DNA of 64,000 nt from Acidaminococcus sp. (lineage in GTDB: Bacteria; Bacillota; Negativicutes; Acidaminococcales; Acidaminococcaceae): assembly GCA_022482815.1 (NCBI GenBank), contig JAKVOM010000001.1:1302001-1366000 (forward strand), in the 5' to 3' direction. The translations under genes were made by a program, and so were the position numbers. Positions 1 to 9,107 of this stretch are shown here, piece after piece. Numbering within the stretch: position 1 is the stretch's first letter; every line of letters starts with the position of its first letter. The notes below the pieces were generated by a model, which ran no database searches, was not told where the DNA came from, and saw only the letters and a list, made by a program, of their open reading frames with translations.

Positions 1-84
1 AACGAGTGCATTCCCTGAAAAGTGTAACTTTTGTTTCAATTTTCTCATCCCTTTTTTAAAAATTGAGTTTTTTGAAAATTCTTG

Positions 85-177
85 TTGAAATTCAATCAAG
101 ATTAAAATATAATCATGATTGAAAAATTGCTTATCTGTATTATAGACAGTCTCGAGAAAAATGTCAATCATGATTGA
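85..177 (+). promoter_or_regulatory. tetR promoter with three copies of a 14-bp operator
   Basis: TTGAAA (85-90) and TATAAT (108-113) are 17 bp apart. The perfect palindrome TCAATCATGATTGA lies at 164-177. Near copies lie at 109-122 (over the -10) and 92-105 (in the spacer). I infer binding sites for the adjacent TetR-family protein, giving autorepression; the transporter and dipeptidase behind it are probably co-regulated. Confidence 0.7.
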
Positions 178-194
178 AAAAAATAGGAGGGCCC

Positions 195-926
195 ATGAAA
201 GGAGAAGAAAAACTGATTTCCCATAAAGGAGAGGATATGACAATCCGGCAGAAAAGAACGCTCATATATTTTGTAGAAGCGACTAAACAGATTCTGCAGC
301 GGGATGGTTTCCACGGACTTACTATTCGTACGATTGCTGAACAAGCCGGTTACAATTCAGCAACCCTTTACCATTATTTTGCAGACCTGGATGAGTTGAT
401 TCTTTTTGCTTCTGTCGGATTTTTAAGGGATTATGTGATGCTGCTTCACAAACAAATCACGCCGCAGATGACTGCAATGGAAAAGTACCATACAATTTAT
501 CGCTGCTTCAATGAGATCGCTTTTCAGTATCCGGAAATCTTTTACAATATGTTTTTTGGACCTCGTTCCGGTAATCTGGAAATGGTGATTAAAATATACT
601 ATCAAGTTTTATATCCTGAAGAACTTGAAGGTATTCCGGATGCATCGACGAGGCGGATGCTTTTAAGAGGTACGTTGTTCGACCGCGACATGATCATTAT
701 GGATGAGTTAGTTAATGAGGGCACTTTGCAAAAGGATAGGGTACCGCTCCTTTTGGATGCCATCATTTCGCTGCATGAGCGTTATATCCATCAAGCTTGC
801 CTGCTGAAGGGTACGCTTGACATCAAAGCTCATGAGCAGCGCTTTGAAAAAACGTTTGATTTTATTCTGGATTTGGCCGTACATGTGAGGAGTGAGGATT
901 CCTCGTTTTCAGGCCATCACAAGTAG
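195..926 (+). CDS. TetR/AcrR-family transcriptional regulator
   Basis: One-component repressor. The N-terminal helix-turn-helix is clear (IRTIAEQAGYNSATLYHYF followed by the usual DLDELI helix); the C-terminal half is the variable ligand domain and gives no hint of the inducer. I chose ATG 195 because AGGAGG (185-190) sits just ahead of it; a TTG at 174 would lie inside an operator palindrome, and ATG 237 also has a GGAGAGG ahead of it. It is followed after 27 bp by a YfcC-type transporter and then a dipeptidase, so it probably controls uptake and use of a peptide or amino acid. Confidence 0.88.
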   Translation: MKGEEKLISHKGEDMTIRQKRTLIYFVEATKQILQRDGFHGLTIRTIAEQAGYNSATLYHYFADLDELILFASVGFLRDYVMLLHKQITPQMTAMEKYHTIYRCFNEIAFQYPEIFYNMFFGPRSGNLEMVIKIYYQVLYPEELEGIPDASTRRMLLRGTLFDRDMIIMDELVNEGTLQKDRVPLLLDAIISLHERYIHQACLLKGTLDIKAHEQRFEKTFDFILDLAVHVRSEDSSFSGHHK

Positions 927-953
927 AACAGGTTTTATGAAAGGAGTTTCGAA

Positions 954-2372
954 ATGAGTGAACATGATCAGGAAAAATCCAAGGGGCTGTCACTGCATGC
1001 CCTGAACCCGATGGTCCTTTTGGCCATTATCATGCTGCTCGCGTTTGTTGCTTCGTATATTGTTCCGGCTGGCGAATACGCCCGCGTAATGGATCCTGTA
1101 ATCAATAAGAAAGTAGTGGATCCGGCTTCGTTTCATTATGTAGAGCAGCACCCAGTCGGCATCTTCTATCTCCTCCAGTCTCTGACCCTGGGTCTTCAGA
1201 ATGCTACAGAAATTATTTCTTTCTTGTTTATTATCGGCGGTATGTTCGCCATTATGGATGCAACGGGAGCGACCGGTGCCGGCCTTTCCAATATTGTAAA
1301 GAAGATGAGGGGCCGCGAGCTGTTGATGATTCCGGTTTGCATGGTTCTTTTTGGATGCGGCTCCTGCTTTGCAGGCAACTTTGAAGAGTTCCTTGCTTTT
1401 ATGCCTCTCGTGATCGGGGTCTGTGTAGCTATGGGGTTTGACTCCCTGACGGCTATCGGGGTAGTCTTCTGTGCGGCTGCTTCCGGGTATGCCGGTGCCG
1501 TAACCAACCCCTTTACGGTCGGTGTGGCTCAGGGGATTGCAGGACTTCCGATGTTCTCCGGACTTGGCCTGCGGCTCGTATTGTTTGCCACTCTGATTAC
1601 CGTATCTATCCTTTATGTGATGTGGTATGCTCGTAAAATCAAAGCAAATCCGGAAGCAAGTACCGTCCATGAAGAAGATATGAAATATAACCAGCAGCTG
1701 GATATTGAAGAAATTCCGGTCATGACGACTCGCCACAAACTGGTATTGTTGATGTTTTTATTAACCATCATTGCCGTTATTGTAGGTGTTTTGAAATTCG
1801 ACTTTTATATTAATGAAATGGCAGGACTTTTCCTTGCATGCGGGCTGATCAGCGGCGTTATCGGCGGGTTGAAACCCGGGGAAATTGCCGATGCTTTTCT
1901 GAAGGGCTGCGGCAACCTTCTCTTCGCTAATATTGTCATTGGTATGTGCAACGGTGCTACGCTTATCATGCAGCAGGCACACATCATGGATACGATTATT
2001 CATGCCCTCGCAGGGCTGCTGAACGGACTTCCGCCTGTGCTGAGTGCCTGCGGTATGTTCGTAGTTCAGGATATTTTCAACGTACTCGTTCCTTCCGGCA
2101 GTGGTCAGGCTGCCATTACCATGCCGCTGATGGCACCGCTCGCTGACCTCATTGGACTTACGCGTCAGACTGCAGTGCTCGCCTTCCAGATGGGCGATGC
2201 TTTTACCAACGTGCTGGCACCGACCAGTGGTGAAGTTGTGGCTGCCTGCGCCATGGCCCGTATTTCCTTCGGTAAATGGTTCAGATGGCTCCTCCCGCTT
2301 TTTGCGCTGTGGTGGGTTGTCGCTTTCATCTTCATGACCATTGCGGTTCAGATTCACTATGGTCCTTTCTAA
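954..2372 (+). CDS. YfcC-family multi-pass transporter
   Basis: Inner-membrane carrier of about 12 hydrophobic segments, 472 residues, the usual size for the YfcC/ArsB-like 'C4-dicarboxylate anaerobic carrier' group. Typical features are the N-terminal segment followed by SYIVPAGEY, the GGMFAIMDATGA stretch, and the C-terminal LVPSGSGQAAITMPLMAPL with a GDAFTNVLAPTSGE signature. Family members are linked to amino-acid or short-peptide transport; the substrate cannot be read from sequence. An AAAGGAG precedes the ATG. The dipeptidase that starts 7-16 bp after the stop suggests import of a peptide that is then hydrolysed. Confidence 0.85.
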   Translation: MSEHDQEKSKGLSLHALNPMVLLAIIMLLAFVASYIVPAGEYARVMDPVINKKVVDPASFHYVEQHPVGIFYLLQSLTLGLQNATEIISFLFIIGGMFAIMDATGATGAGLSNIVKKMRGRELLMIPVCMVLFGCGSCFAGNFEEFLAFMPLVIGVCVAMGFDSLTAIGVVFCAAASGYAGAVTNPFTVGVAQGIAGLPMFSGLGLRLVLFATLITVSILYVMWYARKIKANPEASTVHEEDMKYNQQLDIEEIPVMTTRHKLVLLMFLLTIIAVIVGVLKFDFYINEMAGLFLACGLISGVIGGLKPGEIADAFLKGCGNLLFANIVIGMCNGATLIMQQAHIMDTIIHALAGLLNGLPPVLSACGMFVVQDIFNVLVPSGSGQAAITMPLMAPLADLIGLTRQTAVLAFQMGDAFTNVLAPTSGEVVAACAMARISFGKWFRWLLPLFALWWVVAFIFMTIAVQIHYGPF

Positions 2373-2388
2373 GGAGTGAGTGTCAACT

Positions 2389-3855
2389 ATGGAAACTTTA
2401 GAAACGTTAGCTCAGCACCCTGTATTTCGCCATTTTTTTGAAATTTGCAGGATACCTCATAATTCTCATGAAGAAAAGCAGCTTAGTGATTCCCTTTTTG
2501 CCTGGGGCAAAAAAAGAAATTTTTCGGTCTGGCAGGATGCAAGAAATAATTTGCTGCTCCGCCGTGAAGCTTCCCAAGACGCTGCGGATAAACCCGGCCT
2601 GATCCTGCAGGCGCATCTGGATATGGTCTGCCAGAAGGCACCCGGCATCGAACATGACTTCACATCAGATCCGCTGACACTTGAAGTCAAAGGAGATTTG
2701 CTTTCCACGGGCGGCAGAACCACATTGGGTGCCGACGATGGCATCGGTGTTGCACTCGGCCTTGCTCTTCTGGAGGAAGATTTGCCGTCCCATCCCGAAA
2801 TCGAAGTACTTTTAACCACAGATGAAGAAGATACTTTCAGCGGGGCGGATGGGGTGGATTTTTCTAAAATTCATGGCAGACAATTGCTGAATTTGGATAA
2901 TGCCCAGGAATCACATGCCATTACAGGCAGTGCCGGAGGTTTTGCTGTGGAGTGGCAAAGACCCAACACAATGGTACCTGTGACTGAAGAAACGTCCTGG
3001 ATTTCTTTACAAGTCAAAGGGATGATTGGCGGTCATTCCGGTGAAGATATTCATCGCGGCAGAGGAAGTGCTATTGCTCTTTTGACCCGTCTTTTGGCAG
3101 CAGCGGAAGAAACGGCCCCGGTACGGATTGCTTCTTTGAACGGGGGTTCCTTCCGGCTGGCACTTGCCCGCGATGCCAAAGCGGTCATTGGCGTTTCCAG
3201 GGAGGCTGCACCAAGGGTCATGGCGGCTCTTGAAAAAGCAAAACAAAACCTGCTTCGCGAGTACCTTCATACAAATCCGGAACTTGCTGTCGCACTGGAA
3301 TCACGCAGCGAGGAAGTATCTCAGGCACTCACTGAGGCAGATTCAAAGTCTCTCATCCAGTTCCTCGTGCTGGCTCCGCAGGGAATCCAGGAGATGGAAG
3401 GATTGGAAACATTTTCAGTCAGGACATCGGCCAATTTGGGTGAACTTTCCCTTGAACCGGATCATACGGCAAAGGCGGTCTGGGAAATCCGTTCTACCTT
3501 TGATTCCGGAAGCCGGTCTGTCTATCAAAAAATTCAGGCTCTTGCTGCTCTGGTCGGCGGAACCTGCCATACCTTTGGCGCTTATCCGGGATTCCCTCAC
3601 CGGACCGATTCCCCGCTCCGGGAGCGTGTGCTTCAGACGTACTCAGAGGTTACCGGTGAGAAGATGACTGCTGCTCCTGTCCACTGCGGCTTGGAGTGTG
3701 GCTGTTTCATTGCCCATTGCCCGGAACTTGACTGCCTTTCCATCGGACCCAATGAGTGGAACCTGCATTCACCGGAGGAAAGTCTGAGTATTTCTTCGAC
3801 ACTGCGTATGTATGAAGTCCTGAAAACATTGATTTCTGCGATGGCGAAGAAATAA
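2389..3855 (+). CDS. pepD: Cytosol non-specific dipeptidase (PepD-like, M20)
   Basis: Zinc aminopeptidase of the M20 PepD (aminoacyl-histidine dipeptidase) group that cleaves unblocked dipeptides in the cytoplasm. Metal and catalytic motifs are present: LQAHLDMVCQK, TLGADDGIGVAL, TTDEEDTFSGA, LNLDNAQE and the lid signature GGHSGEDIHRGRGSA, ending with HCGLECG and SIGPNEWNLHSPEE. About 488 residues, full length. AAGGAG at 2371-2376 could serve GTG 2380 or ATG 2389; the ATG gives the family-like N terminus. It lies directly behind the YfcC transporter, probably in one transcript. Confidence 0.9.
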   Translation: METLETLAQHPVFRHFFEICRIPHNSHEEKQLSDSLFAWGKKRNFSVWQDARNNLLLRREASQDAADKPGLILQAHLDMVCQKAPGIEHDFTSDPLTLEVKGDLLSTGGRTTLGADDGIGVALGLALLEEDLPSHPEIEVLLTTDEEDTFSGADGVDFSKIHGRQLLNLDNAQESHAITGSAGGFAVEWQRPNTMVPVTEETSWISLQVKGMIGGHSGEDIHRGRGSAIALLTRLLAAAEETAPVRIASLNGGSFRLALARDAKAVIGVSREAAPRVMAALEKAKQNLLREYLHTNPELAVALESRSEEVSQALTEADSKSLIQFLVLAPQGIQEMEGLETFSVRTSANLGELSLEPDHTAKAVWEIRSTFDSGSRSVYQKIQALAALVGGTCHTFGAYPGFPHRTDSPLRERVLQTYSEVTGEKMTAAPVHCGLECGCFIAHCPELDCLSIGPNEWNLHSPEESLSISSTLRMYEVLKTLISAMAKK

Positions 3856-3875
3856 AGCAGGAGATGTAAAAAAAT

Positions 3876-4022
3876 ATAAAGAGGCGCTTATGGCCTATGG
3901 CATTTAGCCTCGTCTGCAGCAGTATGGCAAGGCTTTTGATTCAAATAAAAAATAAAACCTGAAATTTAGCAGATAGCCTAAATTTCAGGTTTTATTTTTA
4001 TAAGTTCGTAGGAAAATGCCCT
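3876..4022 (+). repeat. Intergenic mosaic repeat, copy A (with hairpin 3949-3998)
   Basis: Contains the module 'ggcgctt..ggcctatggcatttagcctcgtctgcagcagt...gcttttgattcaaat' in approximate form, then a hairpin whose arms AACCTGAAATTTAG and CTAAATTTCAGGTT enclose the loop CAGATAGC, extended by A-runs and T-runs so it could act as a terminator. The start of the next module (ataagttc..gaaaaatgccctgg) follows. The GC-rich module and terminal terminator hairpin seen in longer copies are missing. Confidence 0.8.
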
Positions 4023-4134
4023 GGTTGTTATCAAGACAGATAATTTTTGGTCACACGTGTCATCTGCTTTTCTGTCCATTTTTTTAGTAATGTAGTACAA
4101 TAAAGAAAAATATACTTGGAGGGGGGACTTACCA

Positions 4135-5610
4135 ATGACAGAACAGATGACACTGGAAGCGCTGGAAAAAGAACCGGTGTTTCATTATTTTCTGGCGCTG
4201 TGCCGCATTCCGCATCCCACGTTTCAGGAAAAACTTTTGAGTGACACCATTTTCACCTGGGCACGGAATCAGGGTTTTACCTGCCGGCAGGATGCTTACC
4301 ATAATCTGTATATCCGCAAACCGGCTTCGACGGGACGTGAAAAAGAGCCGGCCGTTATGCTGCAGGCCCATCTCGACATGGTTTCTCAAAAAGCACCTCA
4401 TGTTGTCCATGATTTCGCCAAAGATCCAATACCGGTGAAGCTTGAAGATGATCTTCTGACAACGGGGGGCCGGACGACGCTGGGAGCTGATGATGGGATT
4501 GGAGTAGCGCTTGCTATGGCCCTGCTCGCGGCAGACGATTTTTCTCATCCGGAATTGGAAGTTCTCTTTACTACGGCTGAAGAAGACGATTTCAGCGGCG
4601 CCTTGAATGCCGACGTATCGTGGTTCCATGCACCCTATGTGATTGATCTCGATAACGCGTCGGAACACCATGCGACTACGGGCAGTGCCGGCGGCTGCTG
4701 CGTTCGCTATGAACGGCCTGTGACTTATAAAAGGACGACGGCTTCCTTTGCGTTCGTACGCTGCCATGTAGGCGGCATGCGGGGCGGTCATTCCGGAGAA
4801 GATATCCATCGGGGACGCGGCAGTGCTATTGAACTGTTGACTCGTATGATGGCAGAAGCAGAAAAAATAGTGACGCTTTATCTAGCAGATTTAAAAGGCG
4901 GCAGTTTCCGTATTGCCATTTCACGGGATGCCTCGGCAGTCCTCGCTTTCCCTGCAGATGCCCTGCAGAAGGTCATGGCGCTTTGGAAAAAGATGGGTGA
5001 GGCCTTCAAGGTAGAGTACGGTGCCGTAAATCCTGACCTTTTCATTCAGACAGAAGTATTGCCTGATGAGCGCTTTGAAGTTCTTACCGCGGAAGATACG
5101 CGGGCTGTTTTGTGTTATTTGCTGCTGGCACCCCAGGGGATTGTTGAGATGAATGGTATGGTACCAGGTGTTGTCCAAAGCTCTGCCAACCTTGGCGAGG
5201 CAAGATTGGAAAGAGAAAAATCCCGGTTTGTGGCAGTTTCGGAACCGCGTTCTTCGTTTGCTTCGCGGCGTGATGCTATCGTTGATAAAATGCGGCTTCT
5301 GAGTCAGCTTTTTGGTGGAACCATCGATGTTTCCTGTGTGTATCCGGGCTGGCCGGACAATCCGGATTCCCAGCTGAAGAAAATGGCAGTTTCCTGCTAT
5401 CGTAAGCTATACGGGGAAGAACTTGCAGCTACACCGGTTCATGTCGGTTTGGAATGTGGATTTTTCCTGGAAAAACGCCCTGAACTTGATTGTATTTCCA
5501 TCGGTCCGGACGCGGGCAACCTCCATTCTCCGCAGGAATTTGTCAGTATTTCTTCTACGCGAAGAGTGTTCGCATTCCTTAAAGAACTAATCGGAAAAGC
5601 GGTTGAATAA
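4135..5610 (+). CDS. Second PepD-like M20 dipeptidase
   Basis: Paralogue of the preceding dipeptidase, with the same motifs: MLQAHLDMVSQK, TLGADDGIGVAL, TTAEEDDFSGAL, DLDNASEHHATTGS and GGHSGEDIHRGRGSA, and the C-terminal HVGLECG and SIGPDAGNLHSP. Its length (491 residues) is nearly the same, pointing to tandem gene duplication. A strong GGAGGGGGG stands before ATG 4135, and a promoter of its own is likely because copy A of the intergenic repeat separates the two genes. Specificity probably differs, since the sequences have diverged widely outside the motifs. Confidence 0.88.
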   Translation: MTEQMTLEALEKEPVFHYFLALCRIPHPTFQEKLLSDTIFTWARNQGFTCRQDAYHNLYIRKPASTGREKEPAVMLQAHLDMVSQKAPHVVHDFAKDPIPVKLEDDLLTTGGRTTLGADDGIGVALAMALLAADDFSHPELEVLFTTAEEDDFSGALNADVSWFHAPYVIDLDNASEHHATTGSAGGCCVRYERPVTYKRTTASFAFVRCHVGGMRGGHSGEDIHRGRGSAIELLTRMMAEAEKIVTLYLADLKGGSFRIAISRDASAVLAFPADALQKVMALWKKMGEAFKVEYGAVNPDLFIQTEVLPDERFEVLTAEDTRAVLCYLLLAPQGIVEMNGMVPGVVQSSANLGEARLEREKSRFVAVSEPRSSFASRRDAIVDKMRLLSQLFGGTIDVSCVYPGWPDNPDSQLKKMAVSCYRKLYGEELAATPVHVGLECGFFLEKRPELDCISIGPDAGNLHSPQEFVSISSTRRVFAFLKELIGKAVE

Positions 5611-5617
5611 AGTAGAA

Positions 5618-5990
5618 AAAGGGGCTGTGAAAAATAAAAAAGCGCTTTTGGCTTTTGGCCTATAGCATATAGCCTCGTCTGCAGCAGTATGGTAAGGCTT
5701 TCGATTCATGTAAAATATGATATAAAACCTGAAGTTTAGCAGATAATCTAAATTTTTTTATTTAGCCTTGCCTTCGGCAGAGTGGTCCATCACCCACCGC
5801 TTTCCGGAAGGCCCGATGTCATCGGGCCTTCCGGCGGTCCCCCTCTCTTCAAGGTCGCGTGGCGACGTCGAAGAGGGTCTCCTTGGTCATTTTTCTTCCA
5901 CGGGCGGGAGGCGGACGGCGGGCTGCGGAAAGCGTGAAAAAGGGACTGCGAAATGATGCACACGCATTATTTCACAGCCCTTTTTATTGC
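5618..5990 (+). repeat. Intergenic mosaic repeat, copy B, with an inserted two-hairpin cassette
   Basis: Full-length copy: 5' module (5640-5720), decayed AT-rich hairpin (5726-5763), GC-rich module 'ccacgggcgggaggcggac' (from 5897) and a terminator hairpin GGGACTGCGAAATGATGC / GCATTATTTCACAGCCC with T-run (5942-5986). A cassette not seen in other copies is inserted at about 5764-5880. It has a perfect 14-bp stem (5804-5834, arms CCGGAAGGCCCGAT, loop GTC) and a second composite hairpin (5841-5877). The end hairpin probably terminates both the dipeptidase and the convergent LysR gene. Confidence 0.8.
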
Positions 5991-6017
5991 CCGTATAATT
6001 GTGTCAGCCATTTCCCA

Positions 6018-6968
6018 CTAGCCGTTCATCACCTTTTTAGGCTGCTTTTCCAACAATCTATGGATTTCTTTGGATACAATGCTCGCTACACTTTCCAGTT
6101 CCTTCTTTTTATAACGGGCCGTCAGATAAGCGATACCGATGCGGCGTCTGGCCAGCGGTGAAGTAATCGGGTAGAAACGGACGTGATTCCGTTTTTCATC
6201 AATGGAGGGGAGGAGCGTGCTTGGAAGAAAACCTACGCCGTAATTGTGATTAATCAGCGTGTAAACTGTATCGAGGTTGTCTGATTCGTATACGGAGCGA
6301 GGCTGAAAATGAAAGCTGCTGCAAATGGCTTCTGCAAAATCATGAAATTTAAGACCTTTCCGCAGCAGTACAAAGGGTAGATGACGGAATGCATATAAGT
6401 CAATTTTATCTCCATCCCAGGCGGATTTAGCAATATTCACTGCTTCTTTATTTTTCTCGGAAAAGGCAAAATATGCATATTCTTCATAAATGGGCAGAAA
6501 ACTGATTTCCTGGTGGTATATGGGTTCAGGAAAAATGCCTATATCCAATTTGTGTAAGACAATCTGGCTTTCCAGAAGTTCCGATCTTCCTTCGGTAATT
6601 TGAATGTGGGATTCGGGCATTTTGCTGCGGAGAACATCAATCATCGGTGCAAGCACGTACTTCCCGTAAAACTGAGAGGCTCCGATCGTCAACAGGTTGT
6701 GTTTTCCCCAGCGGTACTTTTCCATCTCCTTTTCCAAATTATGTATACTGCCCAAAATATCTTGAGCGCGTTCTACGAAAACTTTTCCCGCCGGTGTAAG
6801 TTCTACTTTTTGGGTATTTCGATAAAAAAGGGTGCATCCCAGACGATGTTCGAGCCGACGGATGTATTGGCTGAGCGCAGGCTGGCTTACCATGACAAGC
6901 TTTGCCGCCTGTGAAAAGCTGTGGGTCTGGGCGACGGCGATTACATACTGCAGTTCACGGCTGTCCAT
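6018..6968 (-). CDS. LysR-family transcriptional regulator
   Basis: N-terminal winged helix typical of LysR proteins (ELQYVIAVAQTHSFSQAAK, then VSQPALSQYIRRLEHRLG), followed by a periplasmic-binding-like effector domain. I chose the ATG at 6968 because GAGGG lies 8 nt upstream; the in-frame ATG at 6983 has no ribosome site. It is divergent from the aconitase operon with a LysR-type palindrome between them, so it most likely activates that operon in response to a tricarboxylic or dicarboxylic acid. The effector is not visible. Confidence 0.9.
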   Translation of the reverse strand: MDSRELQYVIAVAQTHSFSQAAKLVMVSQPALSQYIRRLEHRLGCTLFYRNTQKVELTPAGKVFVERAQDILGSIHNLEKEMEKYRWGKHNLLTIGASQFYGKYVLAPMIDVLRSKMPESHIQITEGRSELLESQIVLHKLDIGIFPEPIYHQEISFLPIYEEYAYFAFSEKNKEAVNIAKSAWDGDKIDLYAFRHLPFVLLRKGLKFHDFAEAICSSFHFQPRSVYESDNLDTVYTLINHNYGVGFLPSTLLPSIDEKRNHVRFYPITSPLARRRIGIAYLTARYKKKELESVASIVSKEIHRLLEKQPKKVMNG

Positions 6969-6982
6969 CTCTGCATCCCTCA

Positions 6983-7001
6983 TTATAATATCACATTATA
7001 A
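6983..7001. promoter_or_regulatory. LysR-type operator palindrome
   Basis: TTATAATATCACATTATAA is a perfect 7+7 inverted repeat with a 5-bp centre and contains the T-N11-A arrangement of LysR boxes. It lies 15 bp before the regulator start and about 130 bp before the aconitase gene, a usual place for autoregulation and divergent activation. Confidence 0.6.
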
Positions 7002-7128
7002 AACTATTATAATTAAATATTATACGAAATGCAAGAGGTGTGATACCATAATTTCAGAAAATTCAGAGGCAATGAGCCAACCTGGAATAAGAATTGTCTG
7101 AAGCTGTATTTGGAAAGGGGAACTTGAA

Positions 7129-9078
7129 ATGAAAGAGAATATCACTCAAAAATTGATCCGCATGCATCTCGCTAAGCCGGCCGAACTGGTGCCGGGAAAC
7201 GAAATTGCATTGACAGTGGATCATACGCTGACCCACGATATCAATGCTGTTATGGCTTATCTGGCTTTTGAGGCGCTGGAAGTGCCTCGTGTCAAGACGA
7301 AACTTTCCGTGAGCTATGTAGATCATAACTTGCTGCAAGTTGATAACAAGACCCCGGACGATCATATTTATCTGCAGACCCAGGCTAAAAAACAAGGCAT
7401 CGTGCTTTCTAAGGCTGGTAATGGTATCTGCCACGCTCTGCATTGTGCACGGTTTGCCAAGCCTGGCTATTTGCTTTTAGGCGGCGACAGCCATACCCCG
7501 AGCTGCGGTGCTGTTGGGATGCTTTCCATCGGTGTCGGCGGTATGGATATCGCAACGGCGCTCGCCGGGCTGCCTTATGTACTGCGCATGCCGAAAGTTG
7601 TTAAGGTTGAACTGAAGAATCATCTCCGTCCCGGTGTGGCCGCAAAGGATATTGTTCTTGAAATGCTGCGCCGCGTATCTGTGAAAGGCGGTACGGGCAA
7701 GGTGTTTGAATATGTGGGAGAAGGGGCCGCATCCCTCTCTGTGCCGGAACGCATGACCATTACGAATATGGGTGCCGAAATGAATGCGACAACGTCCATT
7801 TTCCCTGCTGATGAAACGGTTCGCGCCTATCTGGCTGCTCAGGGAAGAGAAGAAGATTATAAGGAAATTCTGCCGGACCCCGGCTGTACGTATGATGAAG
7901 AAATGACTATTGACCTCAGTACGCTGGAACCTCTGGTTGCGTTGCCGGATCTGCCGGATAACGTCGTCACGGTGTGGGAAGCTCCGAAGAAAAGAGTGCA
8001 GCAGGTTTATATCGGAAGCTGCACGAACGGCTCCTATTCTGATTTTAAGAAAGCAGCGCTGGTACTGAAAGGACACCATGTAGCCGAGGATGTCAGTCTT
8101 GTCTGCGGCGTCAGCTCCCGTCAGATTTACCTGCAGCTGATGAAGGACGGTGTCATTGCCGACTTGATGACGGCCGGTGCCCGTTTCCTGGAACTGGCCT
8201 GCGGCCCTTGCTGCGGCATTGGCTGTGCTCCCTGCACGAAGGGAATTTCTGTTCGTACTTCCAACCGTAACTTTAAGGGACGCAGCAGTACGCCGGATGC
8301 CAAACTGTTCCTCGTGAGCCCTGAAACAGCGGCTGCTACAGCGATTACCGGTGTCCTGACGACGGCGGAAGAAGTGATGGATGATGTTTCCGTGCTGGCA
8401 GATGTCAAGGAACCGGAAACCTATCCGGTTGATGACAGCCTGTTCCTGAAGCCGGCTCCCGCAGACAATGATGTACAAATTATTCGTGGACCGAATATCA
8501 AGCCGCTGCCGGTCGCAGATCCTCCGGAAAACGAACTGAGTGCCCAGGTCAGCCTGAAAGCACGTGACAATGTGTCGACCGATGATATCACGCCGGCCAG
8601 TGCCAAGTTTTCCTCCATGCGTTCCAATATGCCGGCTATGGCCGAATATGCATTTTGCCGCTATGACCCGGAATTTTCCAAGCGTGCCAAGAGCATGGGA
8701 AAGAGCTTTATCGTCGGTGGGGCTAACTATGGCCAGGGCTCTTCCCGTGAACATGCAGCGATTACTCCGATGTATCTCGGCGTGAAGATGATTATTACCA
8801 AGAGCTTTGCCCGTATCCATAAAGCCAACTTAATCAATCATGGTATCATTCCGGCCGTTTTTGCGGATCCGTCTGATTATGACAAGATTGACCAGAGTGA
8901 TGTACTGACGATTCACGGTCTGCGTGATCACATGCCGGAAAAAGAATTGACTGTGGAAGATGAAACCAAACATTTCAGTTTTAAGATTCGTCTTGAATTG
9001 AGCGATTTGGAAGTACAAATTCTGCTCGCGGGCGGTAAGTTGAGATATACCAAAAAACTGTTAGCTGAGAATAAGTAA
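7129..9078 (+). CDS. Aconitase-family hydratase (mono-chain, about 650 aa)
   Basis: [4Fe-4S] dehydratase that isomerises citrate and isocitrate through cis-aconitate, or a close homologue acting on a related tricarboxylate. Cluster ligands are in YIGSCTNGSYSD and CGPCCGIGCAPCTKG; the C-terminal swivel domain has NVSTDDITPAS, GGANYGQGSSREHAA and SFARIHKANLINHGI. At 649 residues it is the short 'Aquifex-type' aconitase, not the ~900-residue AcnA. Unusual is the cysteine-rich cluster stretch (four Cys where most aconitases have fewer). It is first in an operon with a lactonase-like propeller and a MatC-like carrier, so uptake and use of citrate or aconitate is a reasonable inference. Confidence 0.9.
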   Translation: MKENITQKLIRMHLAKPAELVPGNEIALTVDHTLTHDINAVMAYLAFEALEVPRVKTKLSVSYVDHNLLQVDNKTPDDHIYLQTQAKKQGIVLSKAGNGICHALHCARFAKPGYLLLGGDSHTPSCGAVGMLSIGVGGMDIATALAGLPYVLRMPKVVKVELKNHLRPGVAAKDIVLEMLRRVSVKGGTGKVFEYVGEGAASLSVPERMTITNMGAEMNATTSIFPADETVRAYLAAQGREEDYKEILPDPGCTYDEEMTIDLSTLEPLVALPDLPDNVVTVWEAPKKRVQQVYIGSCTNGSYSDFKKAALVLKGHHVAEDVSLVCGVSSRQIYLQLMKDGVIADLMTAGARFLELACGPCCGIGCAPCTKGISVRTSNRNFKGRSSTPDAKLFLVSPETAAATAITGVLTTAEEVMDDVSVLADVKEPETYPVDDSLFLKPAPADNDVQIIRGPNIKPLPVADPPENELSAQVSLKARDNVSTDDITPASAKFSSMRSNMPAMAEYAFCRYDPEFSKRAKSMGKSFIVGGANYGQGSSREHAAITPMYLGVKMIITKSFARIHKANLINHGIIPAVFADPSDYDKIDQSDVLTIHGLRDHMPEKELTVEDETKHFSFKIRLELSDLEVQILLAGGKLRYTKKLLAENK

Positions 9079-9107
9079 TTGATGTCTGGGGAAAGGATGG
9101 ATATTTT

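Noticed and set aside
7477-8820. Long open frame opposite the aconitase gene
   Set aside because: No ribosome site or recognisable domains, low-complexity His/Arg-rich product; it mirrors the codon bias of the real gene.
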